From: Mesorhizobium plurifarium
GTDB lineage: Bacteria > Pseudomonadota > Alphaproteobacteria > Rhizobiales > Rhizobiaceae
DNA length: 53,120 bases
Direction: 5' to 3'
NCBI GenBank assembly: GCA_000824785.1
Contig: CCNB01000012.1
Coordinates: 796,913 to 850,032 of the forward strand
The position numbers and the translations under genes are program-made. The notes under the pieces were generated by a model. The model did no database searches. It saw nothing but the letters and a program-made list of their open reading frames with translations, and was not told where the DNA came from. Positions 1 to 8,377 of this stretch are shown here, one piece after another; the first letter of the stretch is position 1; every line of letters begins with the position of its first letter.

Positions 1-18
1 CCGCCCCGTTCGCAAATA

Positions 19-1617
19 TTACTCGGACTTGTCAACACCGTCGAAACGGTGAATGCCGAGCGGGTCCATCTTGAAGCCGGTGACGTTGTTGCGAACGACC
101 GCGTAAACCTGGCTGTGCGCCAGCAGGAAGGCGGGCGCTTCCTTTGCGAAGATCACCTGCGCCTGCTCATAGAGCTTGGTGCGCTCGGCCTGGTCGCTGG
201 TCTTCTTGGCCTTCTGGATCAGGTCCTCGAAGTCCTTGTCGCACCAGCTCGAATAGTTCGAGACGCCGATGGCCGAGCAGGCGAAGAGGGTGGCGAAGAA
301 ATTGTCCGGGTCGCCATTGTCGCCGGTCCAGCCGACCTGGAAGGCGCCGGGACGATCCTTCTTCTTGCCTTCCTCGCGGTACTTCGTCCACTCGTAGTTG
401 ACGATGTTGGCCTTGACGCCGACCTTGGCCCAGTCGGCCTGGATCAGCTCGGCGGCGCGCTGGAAGTTAGGATTGTAGGGACGGGCGCGGTCGGAAGCCC
501 AGAGCTGGATCTCCTTCAGCCCGGCAGCCTCGAGCACCTTCTTGGCCGCTTCCGGATTGTAGGCGTCGGTCTTCACATCCTTGTTCCACGACCACATAGT
601 CGGCGGGATCAGGTTTTCGGCCGGCGTGGCGCCGGCATCCTGGAACAGCGACTTGATCAGCGCCTCCCGGTCGATCGCCTGGTTGAGCGCATGGCGCACT
701 TCCGGCTTGTCGAGCGGCGGGATCGTGGTGTTGTAGCTCATATAGCCGATGTTCAGGCCGGCCTGATCCATCAAGGTCACGTCCTTGTTGGCCTTGATGG
801 TGGCGATGTCGGCCGGGTTCGGATAGACCGTCACGTCGCACTCGCCAGCCAGCACCTTCTGGATGCGGGCGGTCGCGTCAGGCGTGATGGCGAAGACGAG
901 ATCGTCGATCTTTTCCTTGCCCTTGAAGTAGTCGGGGTTGGCCGCGTAGCGGATGACCGAATCCAGCTGGTAGTCGACGAACTGGAACGGACCGGTGCCG
1001 ACCGGCTTGGTCGAGAAGTCGGCCATCTTGCCTTCCTTCTCGAGCTGGTCGGCATATTCCTTCGACACGATCGAAGCGAAGTCCATGCCGAGATTGGCCA
1101 GCATCGGCGCGTTCGGCTCGGTCAGCGTCAGCTTGACGGTGAGGTCGTCGACTTTCTCCCACTTGGCGACATATTTCGGCATGTCCATGCCGGTGTAATA
1201 GTCCCAGGTGAGGTTCGGCAGATACTTGTCGCCGTTCCACGGATTCTGCTTGTTGAACTGGCGGTCGAAGGAGAAGACGACGTCATCGGCGTTGAGGTCG
1301 CGCGTCGGCTTGAAATAGTCGGTGGTCTGGAACTTCACGCCCGGATGCAGATGGAAAGTATAGACCAGGCCGTCGTCGGAAATTTCCCACTTGTCGGCAA
1401 GACCAGGCTCGATCTCGGTGCCACCGTGCTTGAATTCGACCAGTCGCGAATAGACGGTGCGCGAAGACGCGTCGAAGTCGTTACCGCCGGTCGTCGTACC
1501 GGGATCGAAATTGGCCGGCGACGCTTCCGAGCAATAAACAAGCGTCTTGGCACTGGCCATGCCGCTGAGGACGCTTGCAGCCAGCAACGCGGCTGCAAAA
1601 GCCATTGTCTTTTTCAT
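19..1617 (-). CDS. ABC transporter periplasmic solute-binding protein, dipeptide (SBP_bac_5) family
   Basis: This is the periplasmic binding component of a peptide/nickel-type ABC importer and probably captures short peptides or similar solutes. The 532-residue protein has a clear Sec signal peptide (basic MKK, hydrophobic core, cleavage after about residue 23, ASA-KT). Family landmarks include the N-terminal YCSEASPANFDP segment and the region around residues 80-120 with HPGVKF and LNADDVVFSF. The length is usual for DppA-like proteins. The ATG start is preceded by GGGAG about seven bases upstream. The gene is transcribed leftward, so its permease and ATPase partners, if adjacent, would lie outside the left edge. 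The substrate cannot be read from sequence alone; the family assignment is firm. Confidence 0.93.
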   Translation of the reverse strand: MKKTMAFAAALLAASVLSGMASAKTLVYCSEASPANFDPGTTTGGNDFDASSRTVYSRLVEFKHGGTEIEPGLADKWEISDDGLVYTFHLHPGVKFQTTDYFKPTRDLNADDVVFSFDRQFNKQNPWNGDKYLPNLTWDYYTGMDMPKYVAKWEKVDDLTVKLTLTEPNAPMLANLGMDFASIVSKEYADQLEKEGKMADFSTKPVGTGPFQFVDYQLDSVIRYAANPDYFKGKEKIDDLVFAITPDATARIQKVLAGECDVTVYPNPADIATIKANKDVTLMDQAGLNIGYMSYNTTIPPLDKPEVRHALNQAIDREALIKSLFQDAGATPAENLIPPTMWSWNKDVKTDAYNPEAAKKVLEAAGLKEIQLWASDRARPYNPNFQRAAELIQADWAKVGVKANIVNYEWTKYREEGKKKDRPGAFQVGWTGDNGDPDNFFATLFACSAIGVSNYSSWCDKDFEDLIQKAKKTSDQAERTKLYEQAQVIFAKEAPAFLLAHSQVYAVVRNNVTGFKMDPLGIHRFDGVDKSE

Positions 1618-2077
1618 TGAGCACTCCCTGATGTTCTCTCAAGCCCCTCTATCAGGCTCGCGAAGGGCGCATATAAGCACCGTTTCTTCGCCTTTGGAAC
1701 ACCTCGTTTGCGTACCCCATGGGAAGCAGGAAAAGAATCTATCCTTTGCTCAAATATTGAAAAAAACGAGTAGTTTTTTCTTCTCACGACATTGTTAACG
1801 ATGGAAATTTTTTATTGATTGGCCATCTTTCGAAATGGCGGCGCGAGGCATGCCTGCCCAAGATCGCCCCGCCGCCCAGGCACGATACGGAAGGCGATCG
1901 AAGCACGGGAATTCGGCGGCAAATCTTTCCCCGTGTTGCCGCAGGGGCAAGGCTTGCACGGTCGCGGATAGAGGCAATACATAGACGATGGGCGGGATTT
2001 CCCGGAAATCCGAACCGGCGTGGAGGGACGCTTCTTTCGGAGGCGGCGCCAGACAAGAAGGCGACAGGGAGAGACAG
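1618..2077. other. Intergenic region between divergent genes
   Basis: About 460 bases separate the leftward binding-protein gene from the rightward acyl-CoA ligase. The region is AT-richer around 1735-1815 than its surroundings, as expected for promoters. At 1761-1779 there is an inverted repeat (AAAAAAC, five-base loop GAGTA, GTTTTTT). It could be an operator or a weak hairpin. I see no coding sequence that looks real here. The in-frame upstream extension of the ligase from 1988 looks untranslated because a better GTG start with a ribosome site lies at 2078. Confidence 0.5.
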
Positions 2078-4036
2078 GTGGCAAAAGCATTCAAGACGAC
2101 AGCCCCGGCGAAAGCAAAGGCCAAGGCCGCCGCCGCAAGCGATGCGCCCAAGGCTCTGAAGGCGGCCGCCGCGCCGAAGACGAAGACGGCCGCCAAGGCA
2201 GCGCCTGCCAAGGCAGCCGCCAAACCAGCAGCGGCAAAGACCAAGGCCGCGGCCGCCAAAAAGGACAAGCCGGCCACCGCAAAAGCGGAGGCCGCCAAGC
2301 CGACCGCCGCGCCTGCCCTCAAGGGTCTGCCGAAGGCGATCACCGAACTCACCGTCGGCCTGCCGGAAAAGCCATGGCTGAAAAGCTATCCCAAGAACAT
2401 GCCAGCCGAGATCGGCGCCCTGCCCTACAAGTCCATCGGCGAGTTCCTCGTCGGCGCCTGCAAGCAATTCGCCGGGCGGCCGGCCTTCGTGTGCATGGGC
2501 AGGTCGATCACCTATGCCGAGCTCGAGCGGCTGTCGGCGGCGTTCGGCGCCTATCTGCAGGCAAGAGGCCTGGAGAAAGGCGCGCGCGTGGCGCTGATGA
2601 TGCCGAACGTGCTGCAGTATCCGGTGGCGATGATGGGCATCCTGCGCGCCGGTTACACGGTGGTGAACATCAACCCGCTCTACACGCCGCGCGAACTGGA
2701 ACACCAGCTGAAGGATTCGGGCGCGCAGGCGATCGTCATCCTCGAGAACTTCGCCGGCACGCTGCAGGCGGTGATCGCCAGGACGCCGGTCAAGCACGTC
2801 ATCGTCGCCGCCATGGGCGACATGCTGGGCGGCCTCAAGGGCGCCATCGTCAACCTCGTCGTGCGGCGGGTGAAGAAGATGGTGCCGGCATGGTCACTGC
2901 CCGGCCATGTCAAGTTCAACGCCGTGCTCAAGACCGGCGCGACCATCGCCTTCAAGCCGCCCACGGTCTCGGGCGACGACATCGCCTTCCTGCAATATAC
3001 GGGGGGCACCACCGGTGTCTCGAAGGGCGCAGTGCTTTTGCATCGCAACGTGCTTTCGAACGTCGCGCAGAATTCGCTGTGGGTGGAGGACGCCTACACG
3101 GTGAAGCCCAAGCCGGCGCATCTCAACTTCATCTGCGCGCTGCCGCTCTATCACATCTTCGCGCTGACGGTGAACGCGCTCATGGGCATGCAGCAGGGCG
3201 CGCAGAACGTGCTGATCCCCAACCCGCGCGACATTCCGGGCTTCGTCAAGGAACTGGCGAAATACCCGATGCACATCTTCCCGGGCCTTAACACGCTGTT
3301 CAACGCGTTGCTCAACAATGAGGAATTCCGCAAGCTCGACTTCAAGCCGCTGATCCTGACGCTGGGCGGCGGCATGGCGGTGCAGAAGGGCGTCGCCGAA
3401 CGCTGGAAGGCGCTGACCGGCTGTCCGGTGAGCGAAGGCTACGGGCTGTCCGAAACCTCGCCGGTGGCGACCGCCAACAAGTTCAGCTCGGCCGACTTCA
3501 CCGGCACTATCGGCCTGCCGCTGCCTTCGACGGAAATCGCCATCCGTGACGACGACGGCAACAATGTGCCGCTCGGCGAAGTGGGCGAGATCTGCATCCG
3601 CGGCCCGCAGGTGATGGCCGGCTACTGGAACCGGCCCGACGAGACCGCCAAGGTGATGACCAAGGACGGTTTCTTCAAATCCGGCGACATGGGCTTCATG
3701 GACGAGCGCGGCTACACCAAGATTGTCGACCGCAAGAAGGACATGATCCTGGTTTCCGGCTTCAACGTCTATCCGAACGAGTTGGAAGAGGTGGTGGCGC
3801 ATCACCCGGGCGTGCTGGAAGTCGCGGCCATCGGCGTGCCGGACGAGCATTCCGGCGAAGTGCCTAAATTGTTCGTGGTCAAGAAGGACGCGGCGCTCAC
3901 CGTCGAGACCCTGATGGCCTATTGCCGCGAGAACCTGACCGGCTACAAGCGACCGAAATTCATCGAATTCCGCACCGAACTGCCGAAGACGCCGGTCGGC
4001 AAGATCCTGCGGCGGGCGCTGCGGGACCAGGCTTGA
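2078..4036 (+). CDS. Long-chain fatty acid-CoA ligase with Ala/Lys/Pro-rich N-terminal tail
   Basis: An ANL-superfamily acyl-CoA synthetase that would activate fatty acids with ATP and CoA for beta-oxidation or lipid synthesis. The P-loop-like motif YTGGTTGVSKGA, the GYGLSET motif, the hinge region SGDMGFMDERGYTKIVDRKKD, and the C-terminal catalytic lysine context TPVGKILRR are all present. The first 75 to 80 residues are unusual: almost only Ala, Lys, Pro and Thr, resembling histone H1 or AlgP tails. I chose the GTG at 2078 because AGGGAGA precedes it; an ATG at 1988 in the same frame has no obvious ribosome site. The next gene overlaps its stop codon, so the two are probably co-transcribed. 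Confidence 0.92.
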   Translation: MAKAFKTTAPAKAKAKAAAASDAPKALKAAAAPKTKTAAKAAPAKAAAKPAAAKTKAAAAKKDKPATAKAEAAKPTAAPALKGLPKAITELTVGLPEKPWLKSYPKNMPAEIGALPYKSIGEFLVGACKQFAGRPAFVCMGRSITYAELERLSAAFGAYLQARGLEKGARVALMMPNVLQYPVAMMGILRAGYTVVNINPLYTPRELEHQLKDSGAQAIVILENFAGTLQAVIARTPVKHVIVAAMGDMLGGLKGAIVNLVVRRVKKMVPAWSLPGHVKFNAVLKTGATIAFKPPTVSGDDIAFLQYTGGTTGVSKGAVLLHRNVLSNVAQNSLWVEDAYTVKPKPAHLNFICALPLYHIFALTVNALMGMQQGAQNVLIPNPRDIPGFVKELAKYPMHIFPGLNTLFNALLNNEEFRKLDFKPLILTLGGGMAVQKGVAERWKALTGCPVSEGYGLSETSPVATANKFSSADFTGTIGLPLPSTEIAIRDDDGNNVPLGEVGEICIRGPQVMAGYWNRPDETAKVMTKDGFFKSGDMGFMDERGYTKIVDRKKDMILVSGFNVYPNELEEVVAHHPGVLEVAAIGVPDEHSGEVPKLFVVKKDAALTVETLMAYCRENLTGYKRPKFIEFRTELPKTPVGKILRRALRDQA

Positions 4037-4749
4037 CCGATCATTCCGCCGGCAAGACACGGGAGCGAGGCAAGCGGCTCGATCCGGCGGACTTCATCAA
4101 GGCGAACATGCGGCTGGCGCCGGTGCCGTCAGTGCCGGAGGTCCGGCTCTATCAGGCGCATCCCGGCAGCGGACTGCGGCGGCTGCTGGAACCGGACGAC
4201 GACAGCGGCGGCGAAAGCCTGCCTGAGCCGCAGCCGCCCTATTGGGCCTATGCCTGGGCCGGCGGCGCGGTGCTGGCGCGCTATGTCCTCGACAGGCCGT
4301 CGATCGTCGCCGGCAAGCGGGTGCTCGACCTCGGCGCCGGCTCGGGGCTGGTCGGCATCGCCGCGGCAAAGGCGGGAGCGCGCGCGGTGATCGCGTCGGA
4401 GATCGACCGCAACGGTGTGGTGGCGCTGCGCCTCAATGCGCAAGCCAATGGCGTCGCCATCGAGATACGCGATGAGGACGTCACCGCCGGCCCGCCGCCG
4501 GCAGTCGAGCTGGTGCTCGCGGGCGACGTCTTTTACGCCCAGGATGTCGGGCGGCGAATGATGCCGTTCCTCGATCGATGCCTCGCCGCCGGCATCGATG
4601 TGCTGGTCGGCGATCCGGGCCGCGCCTGGCTGCCGAGACCTCGGCTTTGCCTGCTCGGTGAATATCACGTGCCGGATGTCGGCGGAAACGGCGGCAGCGA
4701 GCCCAGGCCCAGCGCGGTGTTCACCCTTGTCCCGACAAACGCCTGTTAA
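4033..4749 (+). CDS. Class I SAM-dependent methyltransferase, ETF-beta lysine methyltransferase-like
   Basis: A small Rossmann-fold methyltransferase of about 238 residues. SAM motif I is VLDLGAGSGLVGIAAA, preceded by PPYWAYAWAGG and followed by the LAGDVFY motif, a pattern shared with the METTL20/ETFBKMT and nicotinamide-methylase-like family of protein lysine methyltransferases. The likely start is TTG at 4033, which shares TTGA with the stop of the acyl-CoA ligase gene (translational coupling); an internal ATG at 4108 is the alternative. Position beside a fatty-acid-activating enzyme fits a role on the electron-transfer flavoprotein that serves acyl-CoA dehydrogenases, but that substrate is inferred. 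Older annotation pipelines often call such proteins ribosomal L11 methyltransferases. Confidence 0.82.
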   Translation: MTDHSAGKTRERGKRLDPADFIKANMRLAPVPSVPEVRLYQAHPGSGLRRLLEPDDDSGGESLPEPQPPYWAYAWAGGAVLARYVLDRPSIVAGKRVLDLGAGSGLVGIAAAKAGARAVIASEIDRNGVVALRLNAQANGVAIEIRDEDVTAGPPPAVELVLAGDVFYAQDVGRRMMPFLDRCLAAGIDVLVGDPGRAWLPRPRLCLLGEYHVPDVGGNGGSEPRPSAVFTLVPTNAC

Positions 4750-4816
4750 AAAGTCCAGTAATCCGCCCTCGCCTCATATCGAAGGCTAGGGCTCATACGG
4801 CACTTTCTCATTTGTC

Positions 4817-4839
4817 GTTCCGCGAGCGAAGCTCGGAAC
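4817..4839. repeat. Small intergenic hairpin
   Basis: GTTCCG and CGGAAC arms enclose CGAGC-GAA-GCTCG, giving a stem of about ten pairs with one bulge between the methyltransferase and hydrolase genes. It has no following T-run on either strand, so it is not a convincing intrinsic terminator. Confidence 0.4.
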
Positions 4840-4899
4840 AAGAACCAGCTAAATCCGTTTTACCAGTTCTAACCGATGGGACGAAAAGACGGAGCGACC

Positions 4900-5808
4900 A
4901 TGAAAATCAACGACACAAGTCACCGTCGAACGAAAATCGGTGATCACACAATATTCATGCGGGAAGCGGGGCCGCCCGATGCTCCTGTCCTTCTTTTGCC
5001 GCATGGCTACCCGTGCTCGTCTTACCAGTTCAGGCGCCTTATGCCGGGCCTGGCCGATCGCTGGCGGACAGTAGCATTCGACTGGCCTGGATTCGGCTAC
5101 AGCGACACACCGGATCCCACGGAGTTCGACTATGATTTCAACGCCTATGCCGATGTTCTCGCTGACGTTGCCGATGCGCTGCAGCTGGATCGCTACGCGC
5201 TCTGGCTTCACGACTACGGTTCTCAGATCGGCCTCCGCCACGCGATAGCGCATCCGGACAGGATCGCGGCGCTGATCATCCAGAACGGCGACATCTACGA
5301 GGACGTCCTCGGGCCGAAATACGACACGATCAAAGCGTGGTGGGCGGACAAATCCGCCGCGCGGCATCGTCCGCTCGAAGAAGCGGTGAGCGAGGAGGGA
5401 TTCCGCAAGGAGTTCATCGGCGAGGTCTCCGAGGACGTCGCCCGCCGCGTCCCTCCCGATCTGTGGAGGCTTCATTGGCCGCTGATGAATACGCCGATCC
5501 GAAAGACGGTGTCGGTCCAGTTGATGGAGAAGCTCGAACAGAACCTCGAATGGTTTCCGCGATACCAATCCTATCTGCGCGACCAACAGCCGCCGACGCT
5601 GATCGTGTGGGGGCCACAGGACAGCTATATGCCCGAGCAGTCGGCGCTCGCCTATCGGCGCGATCTCCCGGATGCAGAACTCCATATCCTCGATGATGCC
5701 GGCCATTGGCTGTTGGAAACACATTTCGAGGAAGCCCTGCGGCTCGTGCGCGACTTCCTCTCGCGAACGCTGCCCGTAAGGCGGCTCCCTGCGAAATCCA
5801 GAACCTAA
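4900..5808 (+). CDS. Alpha/beta hydrolase with Asp nucleophile (haloalkane dehalogenase/epoxide hydrolase type)
   Basis: A soluble alpha/beta-fold hydrolase of 302 residues. The oxyanion-hole motif HGYP is followed by WPGFGYSD and by the nucleophile elbow LHDYGSQIG, in which aspartate rather than serine holds the nucleophile position. This is the arrangement of haloalkane dehalogenases, fluoroacetate dehalogenases and epoxide hydrolases. The acid is probably in VWGPQDSYMP and the catalytic histidine in DDAGHWLL. The start at 4900 has GGAG at good spacing; an ATG eight codons upstream is less likely. It is the first gene of a four-gene run with an ABM-like protein, an exporter and a regulator, suggesting detoxification of a reactive small molecule. 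The true substrate is unknown. Confidence 0.88.
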   Translation: MKINDTSHRRTKIGDHTIFMREAGPPDAPVLLLPHGYPCSSYQFRRLMPGLADRWRTVAFDWPGFGYSDTPDPTEFDYDFNAYADVLADVADALQLDRYALWLHDYGSQIGLRHAIAHPDRIAALIIQNGDIYEDVLGPKYDTIKAWWADKSAARHRPLEEAVSEEGFRKEFIGEVSEDVARRVPPDLWRLHWPLMNTPIRKTVSVQLMEKLEQNLEWFPRYQSYLRDQQPPTLIVWGPQDSYMPEQSALAYRRDLPDAELHILDDAGHWLLETHFEEALRLVRDFLSRTLPVRRLPAKSRT

Positions 5809-5818
5809 GGAGACGAAT

Positions 5819-6145
5819 ATGGTCACGAAGCCAACCATCGCACGCATCTGGCGCGGCCGAACCCGTCGTGACGTCGCGAACAGCTACGAACCCTATTTGA
5901 AGGCAGAGGGCATTCCTCCGCTTCAGCAGGTGGCGCTCGGCGTCCAACTCTTTCGAGAAGACCGGGAAGAGGAGACCTGGTTCACGACAATCTCCTACTG
6001 GCCCGACATCGAGGCTATGACCGCTTTCACCAAAGGCGACCCGATCAAAGTCCATCACCTGGACCGGGACGCCGAATTTCTGATGGAACTGCCCGAACGC
6101 ATCGAGATCCATCGCATCCTCGTCGACGATCAGGATCTGCGCTGA
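5819..6145 (+). CDS. Small antibiotic-biosynthesis-monooxygenase-like (dimeric alpha/beta barrel) protein
   Basis: A 108-residue protein with the size and pattern of ABM-fold proteins: an N-terminal IARIWRGR strand, a helix with YEPYLKAEGIPP, the strand region GVQLFRED, and TWFTTISYWPDIEAMTAF, which is typical of this family. Such proteins act as cofactor-free oxygenases, heme-degrading enzymes, or small-molecule binders, so the activity cannot be fixed. AAGGAGACGAAT precedes the ATG and is a strong ribosome site. The gene starts ten bases after the hydrolase stop, so the two are co-transcribed. Confidence 0.78.
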   Translation: MVTKPTIARIWRGRTRRDVANSYEPYLKAEGIPPLQQVALGVQLFREDREEETWFTTISYWPDIEAMTAFTKGDPIKVHHLDRDAEFLMELPERIEIHRILVDDQDLR

Positions 6146-6155
6146 GATCGCCACG

Positions 6156-7052
6156 ATGAGCAATCTCGGTCTGTTCGGCCTCATGGCGCTGATCTGGGGA
6201 CTGACCTGGGCGGCGATCAAGATCGGCCTCGATGCGGGCGTTCCGCCGATCCTTCTGGCGGGTCTGCGTTATCTGCTGACTGCGGGGATCCTGGCATTTT
6301 GGACACATGGGGCCTTGTCGGCCTTTGCCGAAGGCCGGTCGATGCGTGTCATCATATCGGCCCTGCTGACGAATGCGGGAACCTACGGCCTGCTGTTCTG
6401 GGGCATGCAAACGGTCCCGTCCGGCCTGTCCGGCCTGGTCAATCTCGCCCTGGTCCCGGTGCTTCTGTTTGGCTTGGCGGTCGTGCTCGGAGAAGAGCGG
6501 CCGACCTGGCGGCATGGCCTGGCGCTGGTGCTTGGCTGCACGGGTCTCCTAGGCCTCTTCTGGACGCGCCTTGTCGAGCAGGAATCCGGAAACGGACTAG
6601 GGCTTGCCGCGATCGTGGCCGGCACGGCGTGCTACTGCGGGGGGAGCGTCATCGCACGGCCGCTGATCGGCCCGATCAAGCCTCTGACGCTCACGGCGAT
6701 CCATGCCGTTCTCGGCGGCGCGGCGCTGATCGCTGTCTCGTTCCTTTTGGGCGACTTATCGGCGACCCTGCCAGCAAGGATCGATGTTGCTCCCGCCGCG
6801 GCCAGCCTGTTGTTCCTCTCCTTTCTCGGAACCATCGTGGCCTACACGATCTATCTGCGTCTGCTTGAAAAATGGGGCACCGCCCGTGCCGGGCTTTACG
6901 CCTTCATCTCGCCCATCGTTGCGCTGGCCGTGGGCGTTTGGCTCTTCGGCGAAAAGGTCGGCGCGGCCGAGATCGGCGGCGCCGCGCTGTTGCTGGTAGC
7001 GGCAGGATTGGCGCTGTCCAGACGCGCCAGCGCCGACCCAGCGAGGAATTGA
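6156..7052 (+). CDS. DMT-superfamily transporter (EamA family)
   Basis: An inner-membrane protein of 298 residues with about ten hydrophobic helices in two repeats, the EamA architecture. The first repeat begins with LFGLMALIWGLTWAAIKIG and the second with AAIVAGTACYCGGSV. The usual P-x-x-x-x-L-R-Y motif of the family is seen as PPILLAGLRYLLTAG. Members export metabolites, amino acids or xenobiotics. It follows the ABM-like gene by ten bases and precedes the CGNR regulator by twelve, so it most likely exports the substrate or product handled by this cassette. Confidence 0.9.
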   Translation: MSNLGLFGLMALIWGLTWAAIKIGLDAGVPPILLAGLRYLLTAGILAFWTHGALSAFAEGRSMRVIISALLTNAGTYGLLFWGMQTVPSGLSGLVNLALVPVLLFGLAVVLGEERPTWRHGLALVLGCTGLLGLFWTRLVEQESGNGLGLAAIVAGTACYCGGSVIARPLIGPIKPLTLTAIHAVLGGAALIAVSFLLGDLSATLPARIDVAPAAASLLFLSFLGTIVAYTIYLRLLEKWGTARAGLYAFISPIVALAVGVWLFGEKVGAAEIGGAALLLVAAGLALSRRASADPARN

Positions 7053-7064
7053 AAGCGATCGCCA

Positions 7065-7619
7065 ATGTCACTTCCTCATCGTATCGCAGGCAATCTGGCC
7101 CTTGACTTCGCCAACACCATCAGTCGGCGCGGCACCGACCGGGAAGTCGACCATCTCGCGACGGCGGCGGACATCCTGGCGTGGTCAAGGCAAACGGGCC
7201 TGATCGACGATGATTTCGCTCTTCGTTCGGCCGACCACAAGGCGTTGGTCAAAGACGTTCTCACCCTTCGCGCGGCTGTGAGCGACGCCGGCTCGGCAAT
7301 CGCTCATGGCGGCGAACCTCCTGCTGCTGCGCTCGACACCATCCGAACATATGCAGCCGAAGCACTCAGGACCGGCGCGCTCGCTGGATCGCCGGTGTCC
7401 TTGCATTTCCGAGGCGCCAACCGCATCACCGGAGCAATCGCGTGGGCGGCCCTCGATCTGCTTCGCGGCGACGAATTATCGCGTCTCAAACAATGCCCGC
7501 CGGAAGATTGCCGCTGGCTTTTTATCGATCGCACGAAAAACGGTTCGCGACGCTGGTGCGACATGAACAGCTGCGGCAACCGCGCCAAGAAGCACTCACA
7601 TCGGAGAATGCCGGATTGA
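7065..7619 (+). CDS. CGNR zinc-finger protein with ABATE domain, putative transcription regulator
   Basis: A 184-residue protein with an N-terminal ABATE domain (NLALDFANTISRRG near residue 10, helical to about 135) and a C-terminal CGNR zinc finger. The likely zinc ligands are the cysteines of CPPEDC (about residues 144-149) and of WCDMNSCGNR (about 166-172). Stress- or metabolite-responsive regulators have this layout, with the finger probably contacting DNA. It is the last gene of the 4900-7619 run and is a candidate regulator of it. The finger ends in KKHSHRRMPD, so the tail is short. Confidence 0.87.
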   Translation: MSLPHRIAGNLALDFANTISRRGTDREVDHLATAADILAWSRQTGLIDDDFALRSADHKALVKDVLTLRAAVSDAGSAIAHGGEPPAAALDTIRTYAAEALRTGALAGSPVSLHFRGANRITGAIAWAALDLLRGDELSRLKQCPPEDCRWLFIDRTKNGSRRWCDMNSCGNRAKKHSHRRMPD

Positions 7620-7646
7620 GGCGTTTTTCCTGAGGCGGCGACCGGT

Positions 7647-8372
7647 CTAGCCCGCCGGCACGTTCACCCGCGCGGCAAGGAAATCCGGCAGGTCGGCGAC
7701 CGAGTCCAGAACGACGTCCGCCATCGGCGCCAGCGAATCGCGCGTGCCGGTGCCGGAGAGCACGCCCACCGCCAGGCCGCAGCCGCCGGCGCGCGCCATT
7801 TCGAGGTCATGGCGGTTGTCGCCGACCATGGCGATCTCGCCCGGCTTCAACCCGGTCAGATCGCAGAAGGCGACGACCGTATCCGGCGCCGGCTTCGGAC
7901 TCGCCACCGCATCATAGCCAAAGGCGGCTTCGAAGAGCTGCGCGACACCGAGCGTGGCGAGCGTCTTCTCGGCGCCGCTGGTGGAATCATTGGTGGCGAC
8001 GCCCAGGCGGTAGGACTGCTTATGCAGCGTGCGCAGCGAATCGATGATGCCGGGAAGCGCTACCGCCATCGAGGAGCCCTGCACGGAGGTGATCTCGTTG
8101 AAGCGCGAAACGGCCAACAGCTGATCCTCGTCGGACAGACGCGGGAACCAGAGCTCGACCACGTCCATGTTCGAGCCGGACGCGAAGATCGAATCGGGCT
8201 TGAAGCGCTTGGTGGCGAAGTCGAAGCCTGCGGCCGCCAGCAGCCGGTCGGCCTTCCAGCGGTCGCCCTCGGCGGCGTCCATCGCCATGAAATCGGCTAT
8301 GCCGAGCCAGGTCGCGTTGAAGTCGACAAGCGTGCCGTCCTTGTCGAACAATATTCCCTTGATATCCGCCAA
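7647..8372 (-). CDS. HAD-family phosphatase, phosphoglycolate phosphatase-like
   Basis: A cytosolic haloacid-dehalogenase-superfamily phosphohydrolase of 241 residues. Motif I is LFDKDGTLVDFN with the DxD nucleophile/acid pair, motif II is VATNDST, motif III is the lysine in SPKPAPD, and motif IV is MVGDNRHDLEMA. The helical cap lies between motif I and II, as in Gph-like enzymes. The start appears to be TTG at 8372, just five bases after the pgi stop, with AAGGA almost touching it, so translation probably depends on coupling with pgi. The substrate is likely a small phosphorylated metabolite, perhaps a sugar phosphate. Confidence 0.87.
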   Translation of the reverse strand: MADIKGILFDKDGTLVDFNATWLGIADFMAMDAAEGDRWKADRLLAAAGFDFATKRFKPDSIFASGSNMDVVELWFPRLSDEDQLLAVSRFNEITSVQGSSMAVALPGIIDSLRTLHKQSYRLGVATNDSTSGAEKTLATLGVAQLFEAAFGYDAVASPKPAPDTVVAFCDLTGLKPGEIAMVGDNRHDLEMARAGGCGLAVGVLSGTGTRDSLAPMADVVLDSVADLPDFLAARVNVPAG

Positions 8373-8377
8373 TCCTT

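Noticed and set aside
49..1620. Long plus-strand open frame opposite the peptide-binding protein
   Set aside because: The minus-strand frame encodes a clear SBP_bac_5 protein with signal peptide; the plus-strand translation is an Arg/Gly/Val-rich artefact.
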